Origin: Voacanga thouarsii
Taxonomy: Eukaryota > Streptophyta > Magnoliopsida > Gentianales > Apocynaceae
DNA: 64,000 bases
NCBI GenBank assembly: GCA_026120185.1
Contig: JANUWF010003376.1
Coordinates: 2,170,001 to 2,234,000, forward strand
Direction: 5' to 3'
Notes under the pieces: generated by a model
Told to the model about the DNA's origin: nothing
What the model saw: only the letters and a program-made list of their open reading frames with translations
Databases searched by the model: none
In this document: piece after piece, positions 1-12,539 of the stretch
How the letters are laid out: each line of letters begins with the position of its first letter
Position numbering within the stretch: the stretch's first letter is position 1
Position numbers and translations under genes: made by a program

Positions 1-2206
1 CGTTTTTAATTATAGATTCATGTTTCTAGGATGATATTGGTAAGAGATGGATTATGAATAGGATTTGAGCATGTATTATTGTGATGTGTTGAGAATGAAG
101 CATGAATAAATATGTGTATATGATGGAGATGGGATTGATGCATGAGTTGCTTATCTTAGTTGATTGTATGGTATTTTTAGGGTTTAATGCATATTTCTAT
201 ATCATAGGTAGTATTTGTGATCAAGTATGTTAAAGATTATGTCACTTATGGTGAATATGATTTATATTCATGTATGATTGTTAAAGCCATGATTATGTTT
301 ATGCTAGTAGAGGTTGGATCATGCCTTGGTAAATTTAGATCTATATTTTTATTCATGACTTGGATGAGTTGATGAATTGAAGTGGAGTATATGTTCATGA
401 TTGTGGTTAGCAATAGAAATATGATCATGATCTAGTTGTCCCTAAGCTAAGTTTATTTCATCAATAAAATATTTAATATTATAATTTTTGCTAGTAAGGT
501 AGACTTAGATTATTATATATAATAAGGATATTTTAGTCAAATAAATGATAGCATTTATTTCAAGAAATAAAATATATAGATATTTTATATAATAATAAAT
601 CAAATACAGCCTTTTATATAAATAATCATAATAAGTAAAATATTAATTTTGTAAGTCTTATATTCATAAATATCATTAAAATTTATTATCTTTCAATTAT
701 TATCTTTTAATCAAAACCTATTAAAATTTATTTAGTATCTTTCAATCAAGACCCATTAAAATTTATTTTCAACTAATTTTAGTTATCAATTATTTTCAAA
801 CAATTAATTATTAATAAATCATTATTTTACCTAGGACTCTTCATCAAACAAACTCTAAATTATTCTTAGCAAAATTTAAACCTTCAACTTATTAGTACCT
901 ATTTCCCGAAACAATAATTATTTTAAATATCAAATTAGACTTAGCTTATAAACCCTTTTTATTTATTATTTGGCCTTAAAACTTAGGACGTTAGGATCAT
1001 GGTAGTAGTGAGTTGAGCTTGCTTTATTTGTGAAAGTGGATTTTAGCTTGAGATTAATTATGACTTGTATTTACCCCAGGCGGGGTTAGGTCGGCTATTG
1101 AAGACCTTTATTTTATCTCAAGCTAAGGATCAGGTAAGCTCCTGCATAAAACCTGTTTAATGCAAAATGTTTATTATAGCAAGCCAAATGTAGAGTGCAT
1201 GGACACTCATTTTTGTAAAGGCAATTGAGGATTGTCTCCTGTTTTTTTTTTTTTCCGTCAAACAATTATTTGAAAATCAATAAGCAGATTTACTCAAACT
1301 CAAAACTCTTTCTAAAACTGATTTTGACAATGGCTTTGGAAACTCTTAATTGCCATTTTCAAGTGGAACTATGTTTTGTTCTTTTTTTTCCCCAAGTAGG
1401 GTAAGTTATGTTGAGTACTCAATAAGGGTGGATTGCTAGGATTAGTCTTTGAAGGGTTAGGGTGAGTCTCTCAGTAGGTGGCCACCTCTGGGGGGTAAGT
1501 CCTCCCCGGATAGGATGTCAGTCCAGTAGGTCGTGCCGGTCTAAGCTAGCAGTTTTTTTTTCAGTCAAGTGACTGTATGTTGTTGGAATGGACAACCGGT
1601 TGTTGTTTGGGTATAGAGAATGAGAAGTATCTTTCCTAGTAGGCCGATCACCTACCTTTTGTCAGTTTACACAAAGTGTCGACATTCTGACTGATTATGG
1701 TGCCCAACGTGTGGTAACCTATGATCATTTCTTTTGAGTGGTTAATTTTATTGATTATGTATGGTTGGATAAGCCAAAACACCACTCTTGATTTTGACTA
1801 ATGTTTATTGCTTGCCAATATTTCTCTTATAAAGATTTATACTATGCATTCACGAACTATTTTCACTGGATACTCAAAGCCCATACGGACTTACTGAGAT
1901 TTTTGTCTCATCACCATTTTTATCATGATTTTAAGTCGATCTTACTGTGGGGATGAGTAGCTAGATATTGCCTACCTTAGAAGATTTTTCTGATATTTAA
2001 TTTGTGTAATGCTTTGAAGAGTTGAGAGTGGATAATTTTATTATGGATTTGATTTTGGAATTCTTGGATTCATTCTTGGGTTGTAATAAATTTTAAGTTA
2101 AAGTATTATTTTTATTCCGTTATTTTGATTGTGTGACCTAGTTATAAAAATCCATTATCCTTTAGATGGGGTGACATCCCCGGCCCTGGCATAGTAGGGT
2201 GTTACA
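1..2206 (+). mobile_element. 3' part of a Tekay/Del-type LTR
   Basis: This is the right-hand 2.2 kb of a long terminal repeat whose left end lies outside the window. It matches the same part of the complete LTR ending at 34329: shared landmarks are the AGGCGGGGTTAGGTC block near 1080, the polyT/TCAGTCAA region, the ACAAAGTGTC and CCCAACGTGTGGTAAC blocks near 1670-1720, and the terminal GACATCCCCGGCCCTGGC followed by GGGTGTTACA. The end at 2206 is set by the CA of TTACA. No protein is encoded. It is followed directly by LINE sequence, so it probably inserted into the LINE. The target duplication cannot be checked because the other end is missing. Confidence 0.8.
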
Positions 2207-4010
2207 GAGTCGATCTGAGCATGGCCCCAATTTCGGCCCGTGATTTCCCTCATCCCCTTTTGGACTGTCCCCTCGCAATCCTCGGGACTGGTCCTAGACT
2301 TTATTTCTTATTTTCCCTAACTGGGCTCTGTTATGGGTTTTCCCTGATGAGAATATCCCCATGCACATTGGGGGTGGGTTGTCCCGCTGGCTTGCTAATC
2401 AACAGCCCGGCATTGGTTTGTGAAGGTTGTGCCACTAGGTTGTACTGGGGCTGGGCCACACAGGGGTGCCTTTCCTTTGTCGACCATAGCTTGCCCCTGG
2501 TTAGGATGTGCAGAGGATCCCTTTGAGGCTTCTTCGGAGATCAGGGATTTTTAGGCCCACGAGCATCCTGTTTATGAAGTATAGTCTGTCTGTTCTGTAT
2601 TTTTTCTCCCATGCAAGTTTCTGTCAGATGCCCAAACTTACAGTACTTGGTGCAGAACAACAGTTCAAATTCAAAACAGACTTGTTGGTATTTAATCTTG
2701 CCCGACGGTAACCGGATGGGGACTGACTTAGCCCACGGCTTGGCAATGTCTACCTCAACTAGAACCCACGCGTAAGACAACTTCTCTATCCTAGCAGTGT
2801 GTCAGTTATAATTGGGTTCCCAATACTAGACGTAATTTTGTTGAGGGCTAACTTATTCCAGCAGCCCAAGGGGAGGGTTGGGAATGTAACCCATAAGGGC
2901 ATGACACTAATATCATCAAGAGAAAAGTCAAATTCCCAGGGCATTATCTTAAGCATCAAAAAACGGCCAAAGCAGAATATGGGCCACCCCTAAGGACTAC
3001 ATGCCAATCCTTCTCTGTGTTAAACCAAAAGATTATCCAATCGGAAGCATGGGGGGTACACTTTAAACGGAGCAGATCACTATCTCCTCATGTCTATGAT
3101 AGCTTTTAGTCCTGTGAATCGCCCAGTAAACATTACAATCAAACAGAAGCCCAGCTTAAGTTCAACATCCTTAAAGTTTATATCGTCAATGTCAATATAA
3201 TCACCGGTTCATGGAATATGGAGTAACCTCATCCCATTGCCCATTTCCTGATTTCCTTTTAACAATATTAGCCCAAGTCTTAGCAGGATCAGCTTGCACC
3301 TTAACATTCTGTGCAGCTGTTCCTTCTATACTGGAATAGTCTCGGGAATGAATGGTTCCAATGGCTCAGGGGTAGTCTTGGCAAGAGAGGGCTCAATGGG
3401 TTAGACCATTGGCACTGATGAGGGTTGAGAAGAAAGAGTAATATGGATAGTTCACCATGCGGGCCTAGAGACCACCAGTGGAGGGAGGTCGGTAAAGAGG
3501 ATTGGGTTGTCAGCTGGACTGGAGGTGAGGGTAAAGAGTTTGAAGATGAGGTTTTAGAGGAGGAGACCTTAGCAACCAGTTTCTTCTTCCTGGTCTGGGC
3601 CATAAGGGCTTAGAGGCCGAGGCCAAGATAGGGGCATAAAGGGGGGCGGCGGGGTTGTCCCGGAACAAGAGGAATGTCGACTGAGGGGTGGGGGGGGGGG
3701 GTGTTGGGTAGGCAAAAGAGAAGTTTGAAATTCGATTTTTAAAATGAGTCAGATGTGGGTCCTTACTTGCAGACCAGTACCCAGGTTTCGGAGGGGATAA
3801 ACTGGTATTCCAAAGTCAAAGTTGGTTTTTGTGTATTAAAAAGCTGCGGTTCAGGAGTAAGAGCAACGAACAAAAAAAAAAAAAAAAAGGTTTCAGCTGG
3901 TGGAGATGAACAGCAGGCCAGACCAGAACATAGACTGATAGAAACGACGGAGAACGAGCACAAAAAAGAAGTCGGATAGCAAAGGAACCAAACTCAAAAC
4001 ACAACAACAA
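2207..4010 (-). pseudogene. L1-type LINE ORF1 remnant (nucleic-acid-binding protein)
   Basis: Decayed ORF1 of a plant L1 LINE, read from high to low coordinates. The probable start is at 3603, with a basic N-terminus (MAQTRKKKLVAKV) followed by a Ser/Pro-rich stretch; sequence to about 4010 would be 5' UTR. The best-preserved segment, 2541-2780, has the PIRLPSGKIKYQ and KFGHLTETC features of the DUF4283 plus CCHC knuckle arrangement in plant LINE ORF1 proteins, which bind the element RNA. Frameshifts and stops separate the two segments, so no functional protein is possible. The GC content is clearly higher than the surroundings. Below 2541 recognisable protein sequence fades, and the LTR ending at 2206 interrupts the element. 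ORF2 of this copy is not in the window; the LINE piece at 5062-6329 is a separate insertion because it lies on the wrong side. Confidence 0.7.
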
Positions 4011-5061
4011 TACACCAAATCTACAATTCGGAACAACATAAATAGTGCAAATGTTATATTCATTAAACTATATGAGTGTATCTATGCTCTAAATACCTAT
4101 TATACGAGCTTTAATAATGTGAATTAGTTGATTGATTGTTGGGAAATGGGTGAGAGTTAGTCATAAGCCTAGAATCACATAAGTTTATGATTAATTTGAG
4201 GAACTATATTAAGTATGGGAAATTTGATACAAGAAATTAATATTTGTTTGTTTGAATCCTAGAATTTGTTGGAGAACAAGGATGTAACCTACAAGGTTAA
4301 AATTGGACAATTGCTAGTTCTCAAGATAAGTCCTTACATCCCATAAAATATTTTTTGTATATGCATCTTATTAAATGATTTTACACTTAGATAAATTTTG
4401 GAAATGTCTATAATATTATTTTATAAATTATTCCATTATGAAATATTTTATGAATGATGCAAATTCTAGCATTCTTGGATATGTAATGCATGCAAACCAT
4501 TTTGAGTAAACGAGATCTTTGAATCTCTTACATTCCTTTATAAGGATCATTTAGATATGATATAGATATGGAAACTATTAAAAGTTCTTTCATATGTGTT
4601 ATTGCGAGCTTTCTTCCAATTCATGATATTTCTAAGATAATCTTTGTCACTTTCTTTATTTGATACAACTACTCTTTCATAAACATGACTTCAACAAGCT
4701 TATTCTCTTTTTTCTTATTTCAATCTTTTATTTTCTTATGAAAGCTTCTTCTTGCAATTTTGGCAAGTAAATAGATAGAGTATTATTGTATGTGGTTTCC
4801 CTTAGAGTTATCTTTCAACTTCTAGAACATGGAACTCGTATATCTAATGACTTCTTCTCTTCAACTAAGGTGATGGTTAATCCTTAACAACCACATCCTT
4901 TTTCTATAACCTTTTTGGTTCTAAGATTAACTCTTTATTTTTTTCTCTTATTCTATATTATTAAATACTACCTAAAATCTTTTGTATGCTAATTTATTGA
5001 AACAATCAATTTTAATATGTTTATGACTACAACAAATTACACAAGTAATCCTCCCCTTAAC
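4011..5061. other. AT-rich non-coding stretch with a copia-like gag knuckle remnant
   Basis: No sustained reading frame. On the minus strand at 5003-5046 the translation contains CVICCSHKHIKIDC, a CX2CX4HX4C zinc knuckle like those of LTR-retrotransposon gag proteins. The rest of the minus-strand translation is lysine-rich but broken by stops. The knuckle abuts the polyT marking the 3' end of the LINE at 5062, so the LINE probably inserted into an old gag gene. Assignment to copia rather than gypsy is a guess from the lysine-rich flank. The remainder, about 4011-4990, shows nothing recognisable. Confidence 0.4.
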
Positions 5062-6329
5062 CTTTTTTTTTTCTTTTTATCACAATGTAAATGGATTTAT
5101 ATTGATCAAAATACAGTTACAAGAATGTTTACTAGTTCACAGCCAAGAGGACTATTAACTAGCAGTGGTGCATACCATTCTCCAAACTAGACAGAACATT
5201 AGGATACAAAGTAAAAATAACAGTGTACACATGTGTTTTGATCTTTTTGAAAATATCCAACGGTTCATAAACATTCCCCTCAAATAGTGCTTTGTTACGT
5301 GTATACCATATGTAATAGAATGTGGTAGCCATAGCAGTAGCTTTAGCCTTTGCCATCCAGGAAAAGCCACGGTTTGCACGCTTGTACCACCTAAAACAAG
5401 ATCCAACTGAATTCATTACTTGTGGTAGTCCCAGCCACATTTTAATTTCCTTCCAAATAGATGCAGAAAAAGAGCATTTGAAGAAAAGATGGTTAGTCAT
5501 TTTCATATGTGCTTTACATAGAGGACAAGATAAATCATCCAAGCGGAACACAAGTGCATCTTTGGTCTTCAAATGCTCCCTAGCACACAGCCAGACCATG
5601 AATGAATGCTTGCGGGTAAGCCCCTGCTTCCATATAGTCTTTGCCCAGAAAACCTTCGAGGAAGGCAACCTAAGGTAGTCATAAGTCAATGAGGTGAAGG
5701 AGGTGTTAGATGTAGCCCAGGTATGGAAAAGATCAGATGCACAAGGAGAACCATTTTCTCGCTCTAGAATCAAGTCCTGAATTGTTAACACTTTACGAAA
5801 CAATTGAGAATGGTCCTTGTGGTGGTCAATCTCCAAAACAGATCTGCCCTTAATGTAGTAATGATCTAACCATCGGACCCACAAGGATTGTTTCTTAGAT
5901 TGTATGTCCCAGATGATTCTGGTTAATAATGCTGCATTCCAAGTCTGTAGATGACACAGACCAAGTCCTCCCGCATTCTTGGGTAGGCAGATATCCTTCC
6001 AAGTAACCAACGACTTTTTTGAATCCCATAGGAATCACGGGCCATCCTACCCAATTGGCAAATAACAGCAGACGGAGTTGGGAAAATGGACAACCAGAAA
6101 CATTCAACCCCCTGAAGGACAGTCTGGATCAGCAGTAGTCGGCCAGCATAAGAAAGTGAACGCGTATACCATCGCCCAATGTAGGAGTCAATTCTATCTA
6201 GCAGAGGTCGATAGAGACCCGACCCTTCTTCTTTGATCATTCTATCCATAACAATCTTATGTGCCATAGCTATATTCCTAGCAAATTGAATAAACAAAGT
6301 GTTGCCCTTATTTCAATCCATTCTTTGCA
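5062..6329 (-). pseudogene. 5'-truncated L1 LINE: C-terminal part of ORF2 reverse transcriptase
   Basis: Only the end of LINE ORF2 is present. The segment 5923-6297 contains the post-RT region (PLLDRIDSYIGRW, LSYAGRLLLIQTVL, CFWLSIF), and 5159-6010 contains the region after it with the zinc-binding zf-RVT pattern: MVTWKDICLPKNAGGLG, then VWLCAREHLKTKDAL, CPLC and NHLFFKC. The catalytic RT and endonuclease domains are absent. A frameshift near 5920-6010 splits the frame. The plus-strand polyT run at 5063-5079 is the poly(A) tail of the inserted copy and fixes the orientation and 3' end. The upstream end coincides with the CACTA terminus at 6330, so the element is either truncated during insertion or interrupted by the CACTA. 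Confidence 0.85.
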
Positions 6330-6606
6330 CTACAAGAAAGTTATTTTTAGTGACAGAATAGTTTCCTCTCTAAAAGTCCCAATTTCCTAGCCAAAGCATC
6401 GTTGAATCCCTTTAGTGACAACATTTTTTTCCTTGCTATTTAGTCACTGATGCCCCGTCACCAAAGGGGCTTGGTGACAAAACTTTTAATTTTGTCACTA
6501 AAGGCCACCTTTTAGAGAGGAAATAAATTTCCTTGCTAAAGACATCACTTTTAGGTAGGAAATATTTAAATTTTTATGGACTAGCCACACCAGATCAGAG
6601 TACCTT
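6330..6606 (+). mobile_element. Left end of a CACTA (En/Spm-like) DNA transposon
   Basis: Starts with CACTACAAGAAAG, the typical terminal inverted repeat of plant CACTA elements, and is followed by subterminal motifs in both orientations (TTAGTGACA, TTTGTCACTAAAGG, TCCTTGCTA, GGTAGGAAAT). The element stops at 6606, where the gypsy LTR begins. No transposase is visible. The matching type of right end occurs at 63300-63816. Confidence 0.7.
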
Positions 6607-7440
6607 TGATATGATCTTGGAAAGCTCTAATAAGGTGGATTAAACTCAAGATCAAGAAATCTATCAAACTCACACACAAGAACACCAAAATGCAAAGAAA
6701 TTTACACTCTTATGATAATATGAATCTATGCTACTTCAAATGCACCCTAACACCCTAATCAATTAAAGACTAGAACACTAAGAATAGGAATTTGAAGGCA
6801 CCTAACTCAACTCTATCAAACAAACTAAGTAACCTAGCACATAAGAATAGAGATAAAGTTGAGATTATCCCTTAAGATTTAAAGACAAAATCAAAGGTGG
6901 GACTAAATCCTTTGATTAGTCTTGATATTTAATGGACATCACCCCGGAAGATCACCCTCAAAAACTCTCCTTCTAGAGAGAAAACCTAAATTCTCCTTCC
7001 CAAAAATACTAAAGTCGTGTTACAAGAGTTATAATAGCATATTTATGGTGGCCTTGACCTAAACTACTAAACCAATTAAACCTAAATATCAAATGGCCTT
7101 AATACATATTTTAAGGCCCTATTACATGCCTTAAAATAGGTTAAGATATAACAAAAGTAATGGAAAATTATTTGGGAACAAAACAAAGCAAAACAAGAAA
7201 ATTTGGTAAAACTGTGCATGGGCAGAATGGATCCGGCGCTGGGTCCAAGGACTACACCCGGCACCGATTGTTATCTACCAAGCGACTATTTTTTTTTACC
7301 AGATTAAGGTCGGCGCTGGGTCCTTCGCTCTTGACCGTCTCCAGGTAAGCTCTGAGCGTCCTTTCCTATTTTGTTGCACTTTAAAACTTGCTCTTTGGAC
7401 CTCCATTCCATTTTTTTTTTCTTGATCCTCCAAATGAAAT
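6607..7440 (-). repeat. 3' LTR of the gag-protease gypsy element
   Basis: Direct copy of 11047-11882. Both contain the GC-rich island with the GCGCTGGGTCC motif on an AT-rich background, the block AACTCAAGATCAAGAAA, and a polyT tract just before the end. On the plus strand the LTR abuts the CACTA fragment. The inner boundary is uncertain by about 8 bp because identity continues past the CCA at 7432. Confidence 0.8.
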
Positions 7441-8020
7441 ATTGGTCGTCTTAATCTCTTCTTGATACTTCTTTGGCTTTCAATCCTTGTTTAAAGATTG
7501 GCTTGATCCTCCACATAGATTGTTGCTTGTGTTGTGCATCCTTTGGCTCTTCCTTTACTATCCATCTTTTCACAATCTTCGTATCTCTTGGCTTGTATGC
7601 TTGGATGGCTTGAAAATCCTCCCGAAACTTCTTGAATGTTGAATGTTTCCATGGAGATTTGAAGCAATGGTTGACTTTCCATCCCCCTTCTTTAGATGTG
7701 CCTTGTTGCATGGATAAATTCCTATTATTTTTCCCTTTTTTGAGATGATTCATCCATGAATCTATGCCTCTTGTTGCTTGCACGGATTTCCCTACATAAG
7801 AATTCAAACAAGAGAATTTTTGTGAAAGTACAATTTCAAGCTTTTGTTCCACAACTCCTGCCTTGTTTCCTCTCTTCTCAAACCAAATTTTTACTCTTAC
7901 TTTACTTCGCTCTTTTTCCTCCCTCTTGTTATTTTCGCCTCTCCAAACCCAAGTTGGCACTCTTATTTTACCTCTTTGCTTCCTCATGTGTTCTCTCTCC
8001 TTCCTTGTTTTTGCTTGCGT

Positions 8021-8598
8021 TTAGAGCTCTAACCTCTCTTTTTCTTGTTTTGTTCTTCTCTCATTTTCTCTCTTTTCTTGCTCTTGTTTTTCCCTCTCTC
8101 GCTTTTCCCTCTCTTTTTGTTCTCTTCTCTTGTTATCTTCCTCCCTCAAAATGTTTTGATCTTTTACAATCTCACTTGGAGACATAGGGCAAAGTATGAA
8201 TTTCTTTAATCCTTGCACAAAGAGTAAGTATTTTTCTTTCCATGGTGAACTACCTCCTTATCATATAGCCAAAGCCTTCCCAACAATATATGCCTAACAT
8301 GCATAGGAAACATATCACACATCACCTTATCTTTATATCTGCCCATGACAATAGTAACCTTGACTTTTTTATTCACCTTTACTTCACCACAATTGTTCAA
8401 CCATTGAAGCTTAAAAGGTTTAGGATGTTTCAAGATCTCCATTCCCAATTCTTCCACCAGTGTAGCACTAATAATATTTTTACAACTCCCTCCATCAATA
8501 ATCAAGCTACATGGTTTTTTTTTTTTTTTGACACATTGAATAGAAATTATTTTCTCTTTGTAGATCCTCTTTTCTTTCAACCATACAAGCTTCATCAA
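8021..8598 (-). pseudogene. Ty3-gypsy retropepsin (aspartic protease) region
   Basis: The segment 8206-8598 carries a retropepsin of the plant gypsy type: LIIDGGSCKNIIS around the catalytic Asp (DGGS in place of DTGA), then VEELGMEILKHPKPFKLQWL, then the flap and C-terminal hydrophobic segment ending RHILLGRLWLYDKEVVHHGK, which corresponds to the usual ILLGRPW motif. The next segment down, 8021-8218, continues with a charged Arg/Glu-rich linker. The protease would cut the gag precursor. In autonomous relatives RT follows directly; here the minus strand from 7987 to 7451 holds only a low-complexity basic frame without RT motifs. Frameshifts separate the segments. Confidence 0.75.
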
Positions 8599-9223
8599 TT
8601 TCCCTCATAACACCAATTAATGCACACAGTTTCTCAAGTGTATCCTTATATATTCCATCCACTCTATATCCTCTAATAGATTTGATGTCATTTTGTAAAA
8701 TTGAACTAGATGCTTCTTTCTTACTAATTTCACTCATTTTCACTTGCTTTTGCCCCACCTCTAGCCAAGTCCTCTTTTTCTCCTCTCTTGGATATGAGCT
8801 TTCTCCCACTTCATAAGTACTTGAAGTACTTTGGAAACTTTCATCCATAGCACGCATTTTCTCCTTCTCTGCCTCTTTCCTTGAATGCATTTACTTTTTA
8901 ACAAATTCTACTCTATTTTACTCAATTCGATCTTGCTTATGCTCCTCTAACACTTCTAATGGATGTGACCCATCATCTAGAAAGAATAAGATATTGTAGA
9001 ACTCCTTAGTCAGCTAATTTGTTGGACTCAATTGATCCACTTCTTCTTCTTCATCATCACTAAACTCCTCATCAATATTTTTCTCAATTTCTTCGTACAC
9101 TACTTCATCATTTTGATCGAGCATTCCTTGGCACTCGGCCTCATTGTCTAGCTTCTCCTCCTTCTCAAAGCCATGTAATTCACTTTGCTCAATGCTCTCA
9201 ACTTCTTCTTCACTTCTTTCCCT

Positions 9224-9684
9224 TCATGGCTTCTTAACATCTACAATATTTTTCTTGGCCATTTTGGTCTTAAGTCTCGCTTTTTGCTTCTCAATTTGTC
9301 TCTCTCCTTCGCAATTGTGCACCCCATAAAATCTTTCATATTCCAATTTATTTGGACAATCAACCTTTGTGTGCCTTCTACTACAACAAATCTCACAAGT
9401 CAATTCTCTTCTACTCCTTTGTTGCACTATGATTGTAGAGGCTTGAGATTTTCTCCTTTTTCCTTGCAACTCTTCATCTCCTTTAGTTGTTATGGCAAAC
9501 TTGGACACTTGTAGTGATAATGACCATCACGCCTATTATTGTAACAATTATAGCTTTTTTCCTCATGCACTTCTTCTTCCCGTATCTTATGTACTACATT
9601 CCTCCTTCTTTGTTTAACTCTTTTTGGACAATAATAGGAAGTGTGCTCAAAACTCCCACAAATTTTGCACTCATGCTCCCTCAA
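9224..9684 (-). pseudogene. gag zinc-knuckle region of the gypsy element
   Basis: Two overlapping minus-strand frames carry CCHC knuckles. At 9490-9684 there is CKICGSFEHTSYYC, a perfect CX2CX4HX4C, followed by a damaged one, CYNNRRDGHYHYKC, in which the second Cys is Asn. At 9224-9508 there is CEICCSRRHTKVDC, again CX2CX4HX4C. Three knuckles in a nucleocapsid fit a gypsy gag that binds RNA for packaging. A frameshift lies between them. Upstream, about 9700-10110, the minus strand encodes an acidic Glu/Tyr-rich stretch starting near MASWCES, a possible gag N-terminus but also frameshifted. Confidence 0.7.
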
Positions 9685-11032
9685 GTTCTTTTGGTCCCCA
9701 TGCTTGGTTGTTTTTATGCTCCTTCTACATAAACTTCCTTATTCCAATATTCCTCACTCCTATGCCCTTCTTCTTCATATTCCCCATTTTGTTCCTCAAA
9801 GCTACCATATCCTTCCTCACTCGAATAAAATTGTCCATTGTTTTTACTCCCCCTACTCCAATCTTCCGTAGGACTCAAGTTCTCACATTATTGGTCACTC
9901 TCCCCTAGGGCTCCATCATAGCTATCATATTCCTTTTCACTTGTACTTGGCCCTTCATCTTGTTCATCCAAATATCCTAAGCTCTTATAGTCATCCTTCT
10001 CATATTTTTGCTCGTATTCATTTTCTTTCCCATAACTACTCTCACCATAGCAAGACTCCTCATCATAGTCATACTTTCACTTTCACACCAACTAGCCATT
10101 GTGAATTTTCTTTCAAGAGAAGTACCCACAAAATTGAAGTAGAAAACATAAGAAAAATTTCTCACTACGTTCCTTCACGTGTTTACACTCAATTTTTAGT
10201 GGTCACTCTTCACTCGTGTTTGCACTCTTCTTGGATTTTATCATAATAAACTCACCTTCTTGCCTTTTTTTTAAAACTTTTAACACCGCACTCAAGTTCT
10301 TCCCAACTCTTTTCCACTTTAAAGAATTTAGTTCTACTAATCAAGTCAACTAAATTCCAAGGGGTAAGAAAGAAAGGTGTTTTAAAGGCAATTTATCAAA
10401 CACTTGGTGTGCAATAAGGAAGATGTGTAGAATTCAATGAGTTGTTACACTAGGTGATATTATCACAACCTCAATTATAAATTAGCATTTAACAATCACT
10501 TAAATGTTCTTTACTGAACAAATTATTCATCATACATGAATGGAGGCAATGGTAGTTAAGTATGAGCAATCACAATTCATTGGGACAATTTATCAAACAC
10601 TTTGAGTGCAATCTCGTAGCTCAATTTTGTATAGCAAATTTCAGCTTAGTTTTGGCCCCAAATCAAAAAATGTTTACACAAGATGACTCCTCAAACATCA
10701 ATATGCCATATAGGGTCAAATTAACAACATTTCCATGGCACAAATCCAAGTTTTCAACCCCCCCAAAATTGTAAGGAATATAGTTACGGGAATAAGAATT
10801 TTTGTAGTAATATGAGCTTTAAATCAATAATTTTCCATGCCAAAATACTGCTCAAACATTATACCAACATATACGATCAATTTAGCATTAAGTCCATGGC
10901 ATAATATTGAGTTTCAAGCATTCCAAAATGGCAAGAGAAAAAGTGATAAAAATTGAAAATGTTCAACAAATCTTGAAGAAGATTGTACCTTAACCCAAAG
11001 AAAGTTAGTTGATTAGAATCAACACAATACAA

Positions 11033-11044
11033 GCTCTGATACTA
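11033..11044 (-). other. Primer-binding site of the gag-protease element
   Basis: Reads TAGTATCAGAGC on the minus strand, one mismatch from TGGTATCAGAGC, the complement of the initiator tRNA-Met 3' end. It lies 2 nt from the LTR edge at 11047, as expected, and gives the element its orientation. Confidence 0.75.
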
Positions 11045-11046
11045 CT

Positions 11047-11882
11047 TGATATGATCTTGGGAAGGTCCAACAAGGTGGATTAAACTCAAGATCAAGAAAC
11101 CTATCAAACTCACACACAAGAACACCAAAATGTGAAGAAATTAACATTCTTTTGATAATGTGAATCTATCCTACTTCAAATACACCTTAACACCAATCAA
11201 TCAAAGATTAGAACACCAAGGATAGGAATTTGAAGACACCTAACTCAATCCTATCAAACACATTAGGAAACCTAGCATATAAAAATAGAGATGAAGTTGA
11301 GATTATCCCTTAAGATTTAGAGACAAGATCAAAGGTAGGACTAAATCCTTTGATTAGTCTTGATGTTTAATTGACATCACCCAAGAGGATCACCCTCAAG
11401 AGCTCTCCTTCTAAAGAGAAAACCTAAATTCTTCTTCCCAAAAATACTAAAGTTGTGTTACAAGAGTTATAATGGCATATTTATAGTGGCCTTGACCTAA
11501 ACTACTATACCAATTAAACCTAAATATTAAATGGCCTTAATACATGTTTTGAGGTCCTATTACATGCCTTAAAATAGGTTAAGGCATAATAAAAGTCGTG
11601 AGAATTTATTTGAGAACAAAACAGAGCAAAATAAGAAAATTCGGTAAAACTGCGCATGGGCAGAATGGACCCGGCGTCGGGTCCAAGGACTACACCCGGT
11701 GCCAGGTGTAATCTGCCTAGCGACTATTTTTTTTACCAGATTAAGGTTGGTGCTTGGTCCTTCGCTCTCAACCGGCTCTATGAAGGCTCTGGGCATCCTC
11801 TCCTTTTTTTGTTGCACTTCAAAACTTGCTCCTTGAACCTCCATTCCATTTTTTTATGTTTCTTTGATCCTCCAAATGAAAT
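11047..11882 (-). repeat. 5' LTR of the gag-protease gypsy element
   Basis: Direct copy of 6607-7440. It differs by scattered substitutions and short indels. Bounded inside by the primer-binding site; outside it runs into AT-rich sequence. Confidence 0.8.
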
Positions 11883-12021
11883 GTAATAATTATATTAAAT
11901 TCACTATGAGACTACATTATTGAATGTAATAAACTATTTTGTATATTTATATAATTTTAAAAGTTTATATATTGTTATTAAATGATTTTATACAAATAGT
12001 TCGATTAAGAAAAAAAACTGG

Positions 12022-12064
<43 letters not shown>

Positions 12065-12238
12065 ATACGTATATATACATATATATGTACATAATAAATA
12101 TAAATATATACACAACACATACATACATATATGTATGTATATAAATATTTGTTGTATAATTATATATTTATATAATTGTTGTATATATAAATATATACAA
12201 ATAGTTCGATTGGGAGAAAATATATAAATACATCGAAC

Positions 12239-12270
<32 letters not shown>

Positions 12271-12272
12271 AT
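11883..12272. repeat. AT-rich spacer with CA, TA and TG microsatellites
   Basis: Contains a (CA)n run at about 12022-12043, mixed TA/TACA sequence and a (TG)n run at 12246-12270. The sequence CAAATAGTTCGATT occurs twice (near 11993 and 12198). Reading frames here are simple-repeat artefacts. Confidence 0.85.
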
Positions 12273-12486
12273 TGATGCGTAAATTTTAGATGTATAAAAA
12301 TCATCAAATTTAAATTCATCCCTTAGTTAAGTTTTAATTAAAACATTAATCCCAAAATAGACATACAAGTAAGTATACTCACCGCAAGTATAGTATAGAG
12401 AATTAACGAATATCGTCCTCAAAAAAACAAGTACACAATTATCACTTTTCATTCATTGTTTAACTGACGTAATAAAGTGATAAAAT

Positions 12487-12539
<53 letters not shown>

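Larger units (their letters stand above)
6607..11882 (-). mobile_element. Non-autonomous Ty3-gypsy element with gag and protease only
   Basis: Two direct repeats of about 835 bp (6607-7440 and 11047-11882) bracket 3.6 kb of internal DNA. Both start TGATATGATCTTGG on the plus strand and end in TGATCCTCCAAATGAAAT. A sequence complementary to initiator tRNA-Met lies next to the right LTR on the minus strand, so the right LTR is the 5' LTR. The internal minus strand encodes zinc knuckles and a retropepsin but no RT, RNase H or integrase, and there is no room for them. The LTRs differ at several scattered positions, so the insertion is not recent. No target duplication could be recognised. Confidence 0.8.

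Noticed and set aside
2221..2711. Plus-strand frames of 101 and 67 codons
   Set aside because: They are antisense to the LINE ORF1 remnant and have no recognisable domain.
2541..6329. One complete LINE covering both LINE fragments
   Set aside because: On the minus strand ORF1 should lie at higher coordinates than ORF2; here it is the reverse, so they are separate insertions.
7756..8610. Plus-strand Leu/Phe/Ser-rich frames resembling membrane proteins
   Set aside because: They are the antisense of the Lys/Glu-rich protease and linker region of the gypsy element; hydrophobic character comes from reading GAA/AAG-rich DNA backwards.
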